A DNA stretch of 5,523 nt from Bordetella parapertussis (GTDB lineage: Bacteria; Pseudomonadota; Gammaproteobacteria; Burkholderiales; SG8-41): positions 1 through 5,523 of the forward strand of contig CAMBCD010000195.1 of assembly GCA_945863085.1 (NCBI GenBank), written 5' to 3'. Below, in pieces: positions 1-5,523 of the stretch (the stretch's first letter is position 1; the number at the start of each line of letters is the position of its first letter). Below the pieces are notes generated by a model. That model was given only the letters and a program-made list of their open reading frames with translations, searched no databases and was not told the origin of the DNA. The position numbers were made by a program, and so were the translations under genes.

Positions 1-738
1 TTTCAGCGCATGCACGGCAGCCTTGACGAAGAAGGACATGAAGCCGAGCTTCACGCCATGCTCCTTCTCGAACTTGTCCTTGTACTTGTTGCGCATCTCC
101 ATCACCGGCTGCATGTTGACCTCGTTGAACGTGGTCAGGATCGCTGCCGTGGATTGCGACTGCACCAGGCGTTCGGCAATGCGCGCACGCAGCCGCGACA
201 TCGGCACACGCTGCTCGGGGCGCTCACCGAGATCGCCATGATCAACGGTAGGCATCACGCGTGACGGCGCTGCGGGGGCTGCGGACGCAGTTGCCTTTGC
301 ACCACCCTCCGCGGCCTGGATGACATCACCCTTGGTGACACGACCGCCACGACCGGTACCGCTGAGCGCGCCGGTATCGATGTTTTTCTCCGCAGCGAGT
401 TTTTGCGCTGCCGGCATCGCCGGTGCGCCGGTTGCCGGCGCTTTGGCCGCCGCAACCGGTGCCGCTGCTGCCGGGGCTGCCGCGCCCACCTCAGGCTTGG
501 CATCGGTGTCGATGGTGGCAATGATTTCGTTGCTGGTAACCAGACCACCGTCGGCCTTGACGATTTTGACCAGCACGCCGGCCTGCGGCGCAGGCGTCTC
601 GAGCACGACCTTGTCGGTCTCGATATCCACCAGATTCTCGTCACGCTTGACGTATTCGCCGGTTTTTTTGTGCCACGACACCAGTGTCGCCTCGGCCACT
701 GATTCCGAGAGTTGGGGCACTTTCACATCGACGAGCAT
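1..738 (-). CDS. sucB: Dihydrolipoamide succinyltransferase, E2 of 2-oxoglutarate dehydrogenase (5' part only)
   Basis: E2 core enzyme of the cytoplasmic 2-oxoglutarate dehydrogenase complex; it accepts the succinyl group from E1 on a swinging lipoyl arm and passes it to CoA. The frame stays open from the ATG to the window edge, giving 246 of an expected ~400 or so residues. Seen: an N-terminal lipoyl domain (about residues 2-76) with the motif ETDKVVLE, in which K43 is the lipoylation site; an Ala/Pro-rich flexible linker (about 83-107); a peripheral subunit-binding domain that docks E3 (about 108-143, PAAQKLAAEKNID then GTGRGGRVTKGDV); a second Ala/Pro linker; and the start of the acyltransferase domain from about 172 (RVPMSRLRARIAERL, then TTFNEVNM). 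The catalytic His/Asp motif of the C-terminus lies outside the window. The start is supported by GGAG five bases upstream and by the family's usual N-terminus. The lipoyl sequence and the preceding sucA favour succinyltransferase over the pyruvate dehydrogenase E2. Also called odhB. Confidence 0.97.
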   Translation of the reverse strand, partial: MLVDVKVPQLSESVAEATLVSWHKKTGEYVKRDENLVDIETDKVVLETPAPQAGVLVKIVKADGGLVTSNEIIATIDTDAKPEVGAAAPAAAAPVAAAKAPATGAPAMPAAQKLAAEKNIDTGALSGTGRGGRVTKGDVIQAAEGGAKATASAAPAAPSRVMPTVDHGDLGERPEQRVPMSRLRARIAERLVQSQSTAAILTTFNEVNMQPVMEMRNKYKDKFEKEHGVKLGFMSFFVKAAVHALK

Positions 739-802
739 GATGACTCCATAAACTATTGATTTAATTTAATATTTTTAAAATTTAGCATCTTGGCCAGTAC
801 AC
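739..802 (-). promoter_or_regulatory. sucA-sucB intergenic leader with A/T run and ribosome binding site
   Basis: This 64-nt gap separates the sucA stop from the sucB ATG. It contains GGAG at 744-747, five bases before the sucB start, which is a good Shine-Dalgarno site. Upstream of that, positions 759-784 are 26 consecutive A or T bases, sharply different from the GC-rich genes on both sides. An unstructured A/U-rich stretch just 5' of a ribosome binding site is a known way to raise translation, and it could also help open a promoter. I see -10-like TATTAAAT on the minus strand (764-771) but no convincing -35 at the right distance. The regulatory role is therefore inference; the ribosome binding site is direct. 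Confidence 0.6.
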
Positions 803-3682
803 TCAGAACTCTTCGCCCTCAGCAAGAGGTCGCGGCGCAAATGCCCGCGGCTGGCTGCCACCCGCCAGCGTCAGCGCCTGGTCGACGAGTTCCTTCTGCT
901 GTTTTTCGTGCAGCGACTTGTAACCGGCGGCCGGCGACGCCGACGAATCACGCCCGGCGTAGTACAGCTTCTGGTGCGGCAGCAGGTGGCGCATCAGGTA
1001 ATGCTGGATGTGCCGCCATGAACCCTGGTTGCGCGGCTCTTCCTGGCACCAGACGATTTCCTTGGCGTTCTTGTAACGCACGATCTGCGCGCGGAAATCT
1101 TCGTGCGCGAAGGGGTAAATCTGCGCAATGCGCACCAGCGGCAGATCCGCAATGCCACGCGCGCGGCGCTCGGCACGAAGGTCGTAATACACCTTGCCGC
1201 TGCAGAAAATCACTCGCTCGACTTTATCCGGATTGATTTCGCGCGAATCCCAGTCCTCGTTGACGGGCTTGAACTTGTCGTTGGCGAATTCCTCCAGCGG
1301 CGACACCGATTCCTTGTGGCGCAGCAGGCTCTTCGGCGAAAAAATGATCAAAGGCTTGCGATGCGGCCGTACCATCTGCCGGCGCAGCAGGTAATACATC
1401 TGCACCGGCGTCGCCGGCACGCAGACCTGCATGTTGTAGTCCGCACAGAGCTGCAGGAAACGTTCGATGCGCCCCGAGGAATGTTCGGGGCCCGCGCCTT
1501 CGTAACCGTGCGGCAGCATCATGGTCAGCCCGCACATGCGGCCCCACTTCACTTCGCCGGATGCGATGAACTGGTCGATCACGACCTGGGCGCCGTTGAC
1601 GAAATCACCGTACTGCGCCTCCCAGATCACCAGTTCCTTCGGACCGGAAGTCGCATAACCGTATTCAAATCCGATCACCGCCTCGTCCGACAGCACCGAA
1701 TCGATGACCACAAAATCACTCTGGTCAGGCGCCAGGTGCTGCAAGGGCACATAAGTGCCCTGATCCCAGCGCTCGCGATTCTGATCATGCAGCACGGCAT
1801 GGCGATGGAAAAACGTGCCGCGTCCGGAGTCCTGGCCACACAGCCGCACCGAGTAGCCCTCGGTCAGCAGCGTCGCATACGCCAGCGTCTCCGCCATGCC
1901 CCAGTCCAGCGGCAGTTTGCCTTCGGCCATCAGCCGGCGGTCCTGCATGATTTTCTCGACCCGCGGGTGCACCTTGATGTTGGCCGGCACTTCGCAGACC
2001 TTGCGCGCCAGCGCCTGCAGTTTCTCCAGCGGCAGACGGGTGTCGTCGTTCTCGTTCCACTTGGTGCCCTTGTACGGACTCCAGTCGGCCTCGAACGGCG
2101 GCTTGTAGTTGGACAGGATGGTCTTGTTGGTGTGGTAACCGCGGTCCAGGGCATCGCGGAACACGGCAACCATCTGGTCTGCTTCGGCTTCGGTGACCAC
2201 GCCCTCGGCGATCAGCCGGTCGGCGTAGACCTTGCGCGGCGTCGGGTGGGTGTGAATGCGCCGGTACATCATCGGTTGCGTCACCATCGGCTCGTCCTGC
2301 TCGTTGTGGCCGAGGCGGCGGTAACACATCATGTCGATCACCACGTCCTTGCGGAACTTGGTGCGGTAATCGAGGGCGATTTCAGTGACAAAGGCAATGG
2401 CTTCTGGATCGTCGCCGTTGACATGAAAAATCGGCACCTCGAGCATTTTCACCACGTCCGAGCAATACAGCGACGAGCGTGAATCGCGCGGATCCGAAGT
2501 GGTGAAGCCGATCTGGTTGTTGATGATGATGTGCACCGTGCCGCCAGTGCCGAAACCGCGGGTTTCCGCGAAATTGAGCACTTCCTGGATCACGCCCTGC
2601 CCGGCAAATGCCGCGTCACCGTGGATCAGCACCGGCAGCACCTGGGCTCCGGTATGGTCCTTGCGGCGGTGCTGGCGCGCACGCACCGAACCTTCGACCA
2701 CCGGGTTGACGATCTCGAGGTGGGAGGGGTTGAACGCCACCGTGACATGCATCGGACCGCCAGGGGTCATCACATTCGATGAAAAGCCGTCGTGGTATTT
2801 GACGTCGCCGGCGAGCACATCAGCCTGCTGTTTGCCCTCGAACGACGAAAAAAGGTCAGCCGGCATTTTACCCAGCGTATTGACCAGCACATTCAACCGC
2901 CCGCGGTGGGCCATGCCGATCACCATTTCCTGCACGCCGCTTTTACCGGCATGCTGCAGCAGGTGGTCCAGCATCGGAATCAGGCCGTCTCCGCCTTCCA
3001 GCGAAAACCGCGTCTGGCCGACATATTTTGCGTTGAGATATTTCTCCAGGGTATCCGCCGCCGTCAGCCGGTCGAGCAAATGTTTCTTGTAGGCGGCGTC
3101 ATAGTTCGGCCGGCCGCGTGTCGGCTCGATCCGCTCAGACATCCAGCGTTTCTGCGGGATATCCGACATGTACATGTATTCGACGCCGATGCTGCGGCAG
3201 TAGGTGTCGCGCAGCGCCTGCAGGATGTCGCGCAGCGGCGCCTTGGCCGGGCCGTGCAGCGTGCCGGTGTCGAACACCGTGTCCATATCCCGTTCGGTGA
3301 GTCCGTAGTGCGCAGGATCCAGTTCGGCAATCACCGGCGCCTCGATAATGCGCTTGAGGGGATCAAAATCGGCGACACGATTGCCCTGAAACCGGTACGC
3401 CGAAATCAGCTGCATCACCGCAAACTGTTTCTGCAGGTTCTGCGTCGCTGCCGCCCCGCCGCTGACCGCGCGCCGGTTGCGGGCCATGTCGACAAAACGC
3501 TGCTGCACCTCGGAATGCGCGACATCGGCCGGGCCGTCATCGAGTTTCTGCAATTCGTCGAAATAACCGCGCCAGCGCGCCTCCACCGATTGCGGATCCT
3601 TCAGGTACTGCTCGTAAAGGCCCTCTACAAACGGCGCGTTGGCGCCGAACAGCAACGAGGTTCCGCGGGATTCCTTAATCAT
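803..3682 (-). CDS. sucA: 2-oxoglutarate dehydrogenase, E1 component (thiamine diphosphate-dependent)
   Basis: Decarboxylates 2-oxoglutarate with thiamine diphosphate and succinylates the lipoyl group of SucB; the committed step to succinyl-CoA in the TCA cycle. The protein is 959 residues, slightly longer than E. coli SucA (about 930). Seen: an N-terminal E2-core-binding segment (about 10-47, GANAPFVEGLYEQYL); active-site motifs GMAHRGRLNVL (H259) and NPSHLEIVNPVV (H321); the cofactor/Mg2+ motif GDAAFAGQG with D356 and, 33 residues on, NNQIGFTT with N389; CYRRLGHNEQDEP (453-465); and the pyrimidine-binding half with GQDSGRGTFFHRHAV (616-630), GFEYGYA (E673) and LPHGYEG/GPEHSS (H725, H734). 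The C-terminal domain contains CSGKVYYDL and VWCQEEPRNQG. The last ~20 residues form a Pro/Arg/Glu-containing tail beyond the E. coli end. The ATG at 3680-3682 is chosen because AGGTG lies five bases upstream and the family N-terminus starts here. The frame stays open further upstream but only into gltA. Also called odhA. Confidence 0.98.
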   Translation of the reverse strand: MIKESRGTSLLFGANAPFVEGLYEQYLKDPQSVEARWRGYFDELQKLDDGPADVAHSEVQQRFVDMARNRRAVSGGAAATQNLQKQFAVMQLISAYRFQGNRVADFDPLKRIIEAPVIAELDPAHYGLTERDMDTVFDTGTLHGPAKAPLRDILQALRDTYCRSIGVEYMYMSDIPQKRWMSERIEPTRGRPNYDAAYKKHLLDRLTAADTLEKYLNAKYVGQTRFSLEGGDGLIPMLDHLLQHAGKSGVQEMVIGMAHRGRLNVLVNTLGKMPADLFSSFEGKQQADVLAGDVKYHDGFSSNVMTPGGPMHVTVAFNPSHLEIVNPVVEGSVRARQHRRKDHTGAQVLPVLIHGDAAFAGQGVIQEVLNFAETRGFGTGGTVHIIINNQIGFTTSDPRDSRSSLYCSDVVKMLEVPIFHVNGDDPEAIAFVTEIALDYRTKFRKDVVIDMMCYRRLGHNEQDEPMVTQPMMYRRIHTHPTPRKVYADRLIAEGVVTEAEADQMVAVFRDALDRGYHTNKTILSNYKPPFEADWSPYKGTKWNENDDTRLPLEKLQALARKVCEVPANIKVHPRVEKIMQDRRLMAEGKLPLDWGMAETLAYATLLTEGYSVRLCGQDSGRGTFFHRHAVLHDQNRERWDQGTYVPLQHLAPDQSDFVVIDSVLSDEAVIGFEYGYATSGPKELVIWEAQYGDFVNGAQVVIDQFIASGEVKWGRMCGLTMMLPHGYEGAGPEHSSGRIERFLQLCADYNMQVCVPATPVQMYYLLRRQMVRPHRKPLIIFSPKSLLRHKESVSPLEEFANDKFKPVNEDWDSREINPDKVERVIFCSGKVYYDLRAERRARGIADLPLVRIAQIYPFAHEDFRAQIVRYKNAKEIVWCQEEPRNQGSWRHIQHYLMRHLLPHQKLYYAGRDSSASPAAGYKSLHEKQQKELVDQALTLAGGSQPRAFAPRPLAEGEEF

Positions 3683-3687
3683 GTCTG

Positions 3688-3692
3688 CACCT
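3688..3692 (-). promoter_or_regulatory. Ribosome binding site of sucA
   Basis: AGGTG on the minus strand, five bases before the ATG at 3680-3682, matches part of the anti-Shine-Dalgarno sequence. It settles the sucA start: the same frame is open up to an ATG at 3851-3853, but that start would lie inside gltA and add 57 residues with no family counterpart. Confidence 0.7.
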
Positions 3693-3718
3693 GGAAGCTG
3701 AGAGGGTTGCAGCCGGTC

Positions 3719-3741
3719 GGGCGCCGCCGGCGGCGGCGCCC
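3719..3741 (-). other. Strong GC-rich hairpin between gltA and sucA
   Basis: Perfect inverted repeat read directly: arm GGGCGCCGCC (3719-3728), loop GGC (3729-3731), arm GGCGGCGCCC (3732-3741), that is 10 G-C pairs and a 3-base loop. It starts 6 bases after the gltA stop and ends 26 bases before the sucA ribosome binding site. On the transcribed strand it is followed by CGACCGGCTGCAACC, with no U-tract, so it is not a classical intrinsic terminator. More likely roles (inference) are a partial terminator, a block to 3' exonucleases that stabilises upstream gltA mRNA, or an RNA-processing site that lets gltA and sucA levels differ. A genome-wide palindromic repeat unit is another possibility. 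Confidence 0.75.
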
Positions 3742-3747
3742 CCGGGC

Positions 3748-5046
3748 TTATTTGCGTTTGGAGACCGGCACGAACTCGCGGCTCTTCGAGCCGGTGAACA
3801 ATTGCCGCGGACGGCCGATTTTCTGTTCGGGGTCGGCAATCAGTTCCTTCCACTGCGCGATCCAGCCCACGGTCCGTGCCAGCGCGAAGATCGCGGTGTA
3901 CATGCTGACGGGGATGCCCAGAGCCTTGTAGACGATTCCCGAATAGAAATCGACGTTCGGATACAGTTTGCGCTTGATGAAATAATCATCTTCCAGCGCA
4001 ATTTTCTCCAGCGCCATCGCCAGCTTGATCAGCTTGTTGTCCTTCATGTCGAGTTCTTCAAGCACTTCGTGGCAGGTGCGCTGGATGATCTTGGCGCGCG
4101 GATCGTAATTCTTGTAAACACGGTGACCGAAGCCCATCAGCATCGCGTGCCCGTCTTTTTCCTTGACCCGCTTGATGAAGCCCGGAATGTTCTTCACGTC
4201 ACCAATTTCATCGAGCATTTTCAGCACGGCTTCGTTGGCGCCACCGTGCGCTGGACCCCACAGGCTGGCAATGCCGGCAGAAATGCAGGCGAAGGGGTTG
4301 GCACCGGTCGAACCGGCAAGGCGAACCGTCGAGGTCGAGGCATTCTGCTCGTGATCGGCGTGCAGGATCAGGATGCGGTCCATGGCGCGCGACACCACCG
4401 GATTGGGTTTGTATTCCTCGCAGGGGTTGCCGAACATCATGTAAAGAAAGTTCTCTGTGTAGGACAGCGAGTTCTTCGGATACGTGAAGGGTTGGCCCAT
4501 GTTGTACTTGTAGGCCATTGCGGTAATCGTCGGCAACTTGGCGATCAGACGGAAGGCCGATATTTCACGACTGCGTTCGTCGTGGATGTCCATCGAATCA
4601 TGGTAGAAGGCCGACAATGCGCCGACCACGCCGCACAACACAGCCATCGGGTGGGCATCGCGGCGGAATCCGCGGAAAAAATAAGTCAGCTGGTCGTGCA
4701 CCATGGTGTGTTTGGTGACGATGTCGTCAAACTCGGTTTTTTCCGCCTTGTTCGGCAACTCACCGTTGAGGATCAGGTAGGCGACTTCGAGGAAATCGCA
4801 TTTCTCGGCAAGTTGCTCAATCGGATAACCGCGATACAGCAGGATGCCTTCGTCACCGTCGATATAGGTGATGTTGGAGCGACAACTCGCTGTCGACATG
4901 AATCCGGGGTCATAGGTGAACTTGCCCGTCTTGGCGTACAGGCTGCGAACGTCGATCACGTCAGGCCCGATGGTGCCGCCGAATATCGGGAAGTCCACCG
5001 AGGGGCTACCATCACTGAACGACAGGGTTGCGAGCTTTTCCTTCAT
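3748..5046 (-). CDS. gltA: Citrate synthase, type II (NADH-sensitive family)
   Basis: Condenses acetyl-CoA and oxaloacetate to citrate, the entry step of the TCA cycle, in the cytoplasm. The 432-residue length is normal for the Gram-negative hexameric type II family (E. coli ~427). Seen: the N-terminal beta domain ([13 protein letters not shown], then [31 protein letters not shown]), followed by the large helical domain. The catalytic residues are all present: H267 in [12 protein letters not shown]308 in [14 protein letters not shown] and D366 in NVDFYSGI. Oxaloacetate-binding [12 protein letters not shown] carries H229 and H232. Residues matching the E. coli allosteric NADH site are kept (Y148, R166, K170, and C209, equivalent to the reactive C206), so NADH inhibition is likely; this last point is inferred from the family. 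It lies between sdhE and sucA in the same direction with 65-nt gaps, which suggests co-transcription with both. No sign of truncation. The start has a GGAGA Shine-Dalgarno site and matches the family N-terminus. Confidence 0.98.
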   Translation of the reverse strand: MKEKLATLSFSDGSPSVDFPIFGGTIGPDVIDVRSLYAKTGKFTYDPGFMSTASCRSNITYIDGDEGILLYRGYPIEQLAEKCDFLEVAYLILNGELPNKAEKTEFDDIVTKHTMVHDQLTYFFRGFRRDAHPMAVLCGVVGALSAFYHDSMDIHDERSREISAFRLIAKLPTITAMAYKYNMGQPFTYPKNSLSYTENFLYMMFGNPCEEYKPNPVVSRAMDRILILHADHEQNASTSTVRLAGSTGANPFACISAGIASLWGPAHGGANEAVLKMLDEIGDVKNIPGFIKRVKEKDGHAMLMGFGHRVYKNYDPRAKIIQRTCHEVLEELDMKDNKLIKLAMALEKIALEDDYFIKRKLYPNVDFYSGIVYKALGIPVSMYTAIFALARTVGWIAQWKELIADPEQKIGRPRQLFTGSKSREFVPVSKRK

Positions 5047-5051
5047 GACAA

Positions 5052-5056
5052 TCTCC
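5052..5056 (-). promoter_or_regulatory. Ribosome binding site of gltA in a 65-nt leader
   Basis: GGAGA on the minus strand, five bases before the gltA ATG (5044-5046). The leader between the sdhE stop and gltA (5047-5111) also has an A/T-rich patch around 5083-5093 with a -10-like CATAAT, but I found no matching -35 element, so an internal gltA promoter is only a possibility. No terminator-like hairpin is seen, consistent with read-through from sdhE. Confidence 0.7.
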
Positions 5057-5111
5057 GTATGTTCAACCTGCTTGTTGGTTCCAAAAATTATGGATGTTGT
5101 GCCTGTTACCG

Positions 5112-5342
5112 TTACACCTGCCGCAGCCGTCTGACCAGAAAATCATAACGACCGGGCACCTCCTCCTGCTCCATCACCCAGGCCAGCAGCACGGGATCCG
5201 GTTCGTTCAGCAATTCCTTGAACACCTGCACCTGCCCGGGATCAAGTCTCGCCAGTTCCTGCTCCAAAAAGCGTTTCAGCAACAGATCCAGTTCCAGCAT
5301 GCCGCGCCGGCACTGCCAGCGGATACGGTCAATTTCGGCCAT
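5112..5342 (-). CDS. sdhE: Succinate dehydrogenase assembly factor SdhE (flavinylation factor)
   Basis: A 76-residue all-helical protein of the SdhE/Sdh5 (formerly YgfY, DUF339) family. Family members help attach FAD covalently to the SdhA flavoprotein subunit and so are needed for full succinate dehydrogenase activity. The family signature is plain: [14 protein letters not shown] at residues 9-22 contains the RGxxE motif (R13, G14, E17), followed by the usual [14 protein letters not shown] (44-57). There are no signal peptide or membrane segments, fitting a cytoplasmic chaperone-like role. The ATG follows the sdhB stop by only 13 bases, and GGAG lies five bases before it, so it is probably translated from the sdh transcript. 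Finding it right after sdhB fits its job and is common in betaproteobacteria. The length is a little short of E. coli SdhE (88), mainly because the C-terminal tail is missing. Confidence 0.95.
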   Translation of the reverse strand: MAEIDRIRWQCRRGMLELDLLLKRFLEQELARLDPGQVQVFKELLNEPDPVLLAWVMEQEEVPGRYDFLVRRLRQV

Positions 5343-5347
5343 ACCGG

Positions 5348-5351
5348 CTCC
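5348..5351 (-). promoter_or_regulatory. Ribosome binding site of sdhE
   Basis: GGAG on the minus strand, five bases before the sdhE ATG. It occupies the 13-nt gap after the sdhB stop, leaving no room for a promoter and pointing to a shared sdh transcript. Confidence 0.7.
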
Positions 5352-5355
5352 GGGC

Positions 5356-5523
5356 CTACACCGTCCTTTTTACAAGCAAATCCTTGATCTTGCCGATCGC
5401 CCTCGTCGGGTTCAGCCCCTTCGGACAGACGTCGACGCAGTTCATGATCGAATGGCAGCGGAACAGGCGGTACGGGTCCTCAAGGTTGTCGAGGCGCTCG
5501 TTGGTCGCCTGGTCACGCGTGTC
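5356..5523 (-). CDS. sdhB: Succinate dehydrogenase iron-sulfur subunit (C-terminal 55 residues)
   Basis: C-terminal end of the SDH electron-transfer subunit, which carries electrons from FAD in SdhA through three iron-sulfur clusters to quinone at the membrane. The gene enters from the window edge in an open frame and ends at TAG (5356-5358). The visible part begins [21 protein letters not shown] and includes the hallmark [26 protein letters not shown]. By comparison with E. coli SdhB, the first two cysteines (fragment residues 23 and 29) ligate the [3Fe-4S] cluster near the quinone site and the third (33) ligates the [4Fe-4S] cluster. The remaining cysteines and the [2Fe-2S] domain lie outside the window. 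The near identity of this motif to SdhB, together with the adjacent sdhE, argues against fumarate reductase FrdB. Confidence 0.97.
   Translation of the reverse strand, partial: DTRDQATNERLDNLEDPYRLFRCHSIMNCVDVCPKGLNPTRAIGKIKDLLVKRTV

Noticed and set aside
255..644. 129-codon minus-strand open frame within sucB
   Set aside because: It is out of frame with the clear E2 lipoyl/linker coding sequence; its Arg/Pro/Gln-rich content comes from reading the Ala/Pro linker in the wrong frame.
663..669. Run of seven A on the coding strand of sucB as a possible slippage site
   Set aside because: It encodes K24-K25 of the lipoyl domain, the run begins at a codon start and so does not fit the usual -1 slippery arrangement, and no useful alternative frame or stimulatory structure is evident.
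1103..2482. 459-codon open frame on the plus strand opposite sucA
   Set aside because: Antisense shadow of sucA, with His/Arg/Gln-rich composition and no recognisable domain.
3683..3853. 57-residue N-terminal extension of sucA to an upstream ATG
   Set aside because: It would overlap the gltA 3' end by about 106 bases. The added residues do not look like a SucA N-terminus, and the ATG at 3680-3682 has its own AGGTG site.
2792..3931. 379-codon open frame on the plus strand spanning the sucA start and gltA end
   Set aside because: Runs antisense to two well-supported genes and the hairpin between them; composition is typical of a shadow frame.
5083..5093. -10-like CATAAT upstream of gltA as an internal promoter
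   Set aside because: No recognisable -35 element at 16-18 bases upstream; a single A/T hexamer is not enough to call a promoter.
3802..5148. 448-codon open frame on the plus strand opposite gltA
   Set aside because: It mirrors gltA codon structure, is rich in His/Arg/Val as antisense frames of GC-rich genes are, resembles no family I know, and the opposite strand encodes an unmistakable citrate synthase.

Overview
The window is a stretch of core TCA-cycle genes, all on the minus strand, so transcription runs from high to low coordinates. In transcription order it holds the 3' end of sdhB (succinate dehydrogenase iron-sulfur subunit), sdhE (flavin assembly factor for SDH), gltA (type II citrate synthase), sucA/odhA (2-oxoglutarate dehydrogenase E1) and the 5' part of sucB/odhB (dihydrolipoamide succinyltransferase E2). 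Three genes are complete (sdhE, gltA, sucA). sdhB and sucB are cut by the window edges.

The order sdhB-sdhE-gltA-sucA-sucB, moderately high GC and the protein sequences fit a betaproteobacterium, where sdhCDAB-sdhE-gltA-odhA-odhB(-lpd) clusters are common. Genus cannot be told from this window. sdhA would be expected upstream, beyond position 5523. The rest of sucB and often lpd would be expected beyond position 1. Neither is visible here.

Layout: sdhB tail 5356-5523; 13-nt gap; sdhE 5112-5342; 65-nt gap with the gltA ribosome binding site; gltA 3748-5046; 65-nt gap with a strong GC hairpin and the sucA ribosome binding site; sucA 803-3682; 64-nt gap with a 26-base pure A/T run and the sucB ribosome binding site; sucB 1-738 (open at the edge). 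No gap exceeds 65 nt, so there is no gene-free stretch of note. Nothing in the window suggests an RNA gene, mobile element or CRISPR array.

The genes act together. GltA makes citrate from acetyl-CoA and oxaloacetate. SucA and SucB (with lipoamide dehydrogenase) turn 2-oxoglutarate into succinyl-CoA. SDH, matured by SdhE, oxidises succinate to fumarate at the membrane. All visible catalytic and cofactor residues are intact and there are no frameshifts. I found no undescribed system; the points worth a second look are the non-coding elements between the genes.
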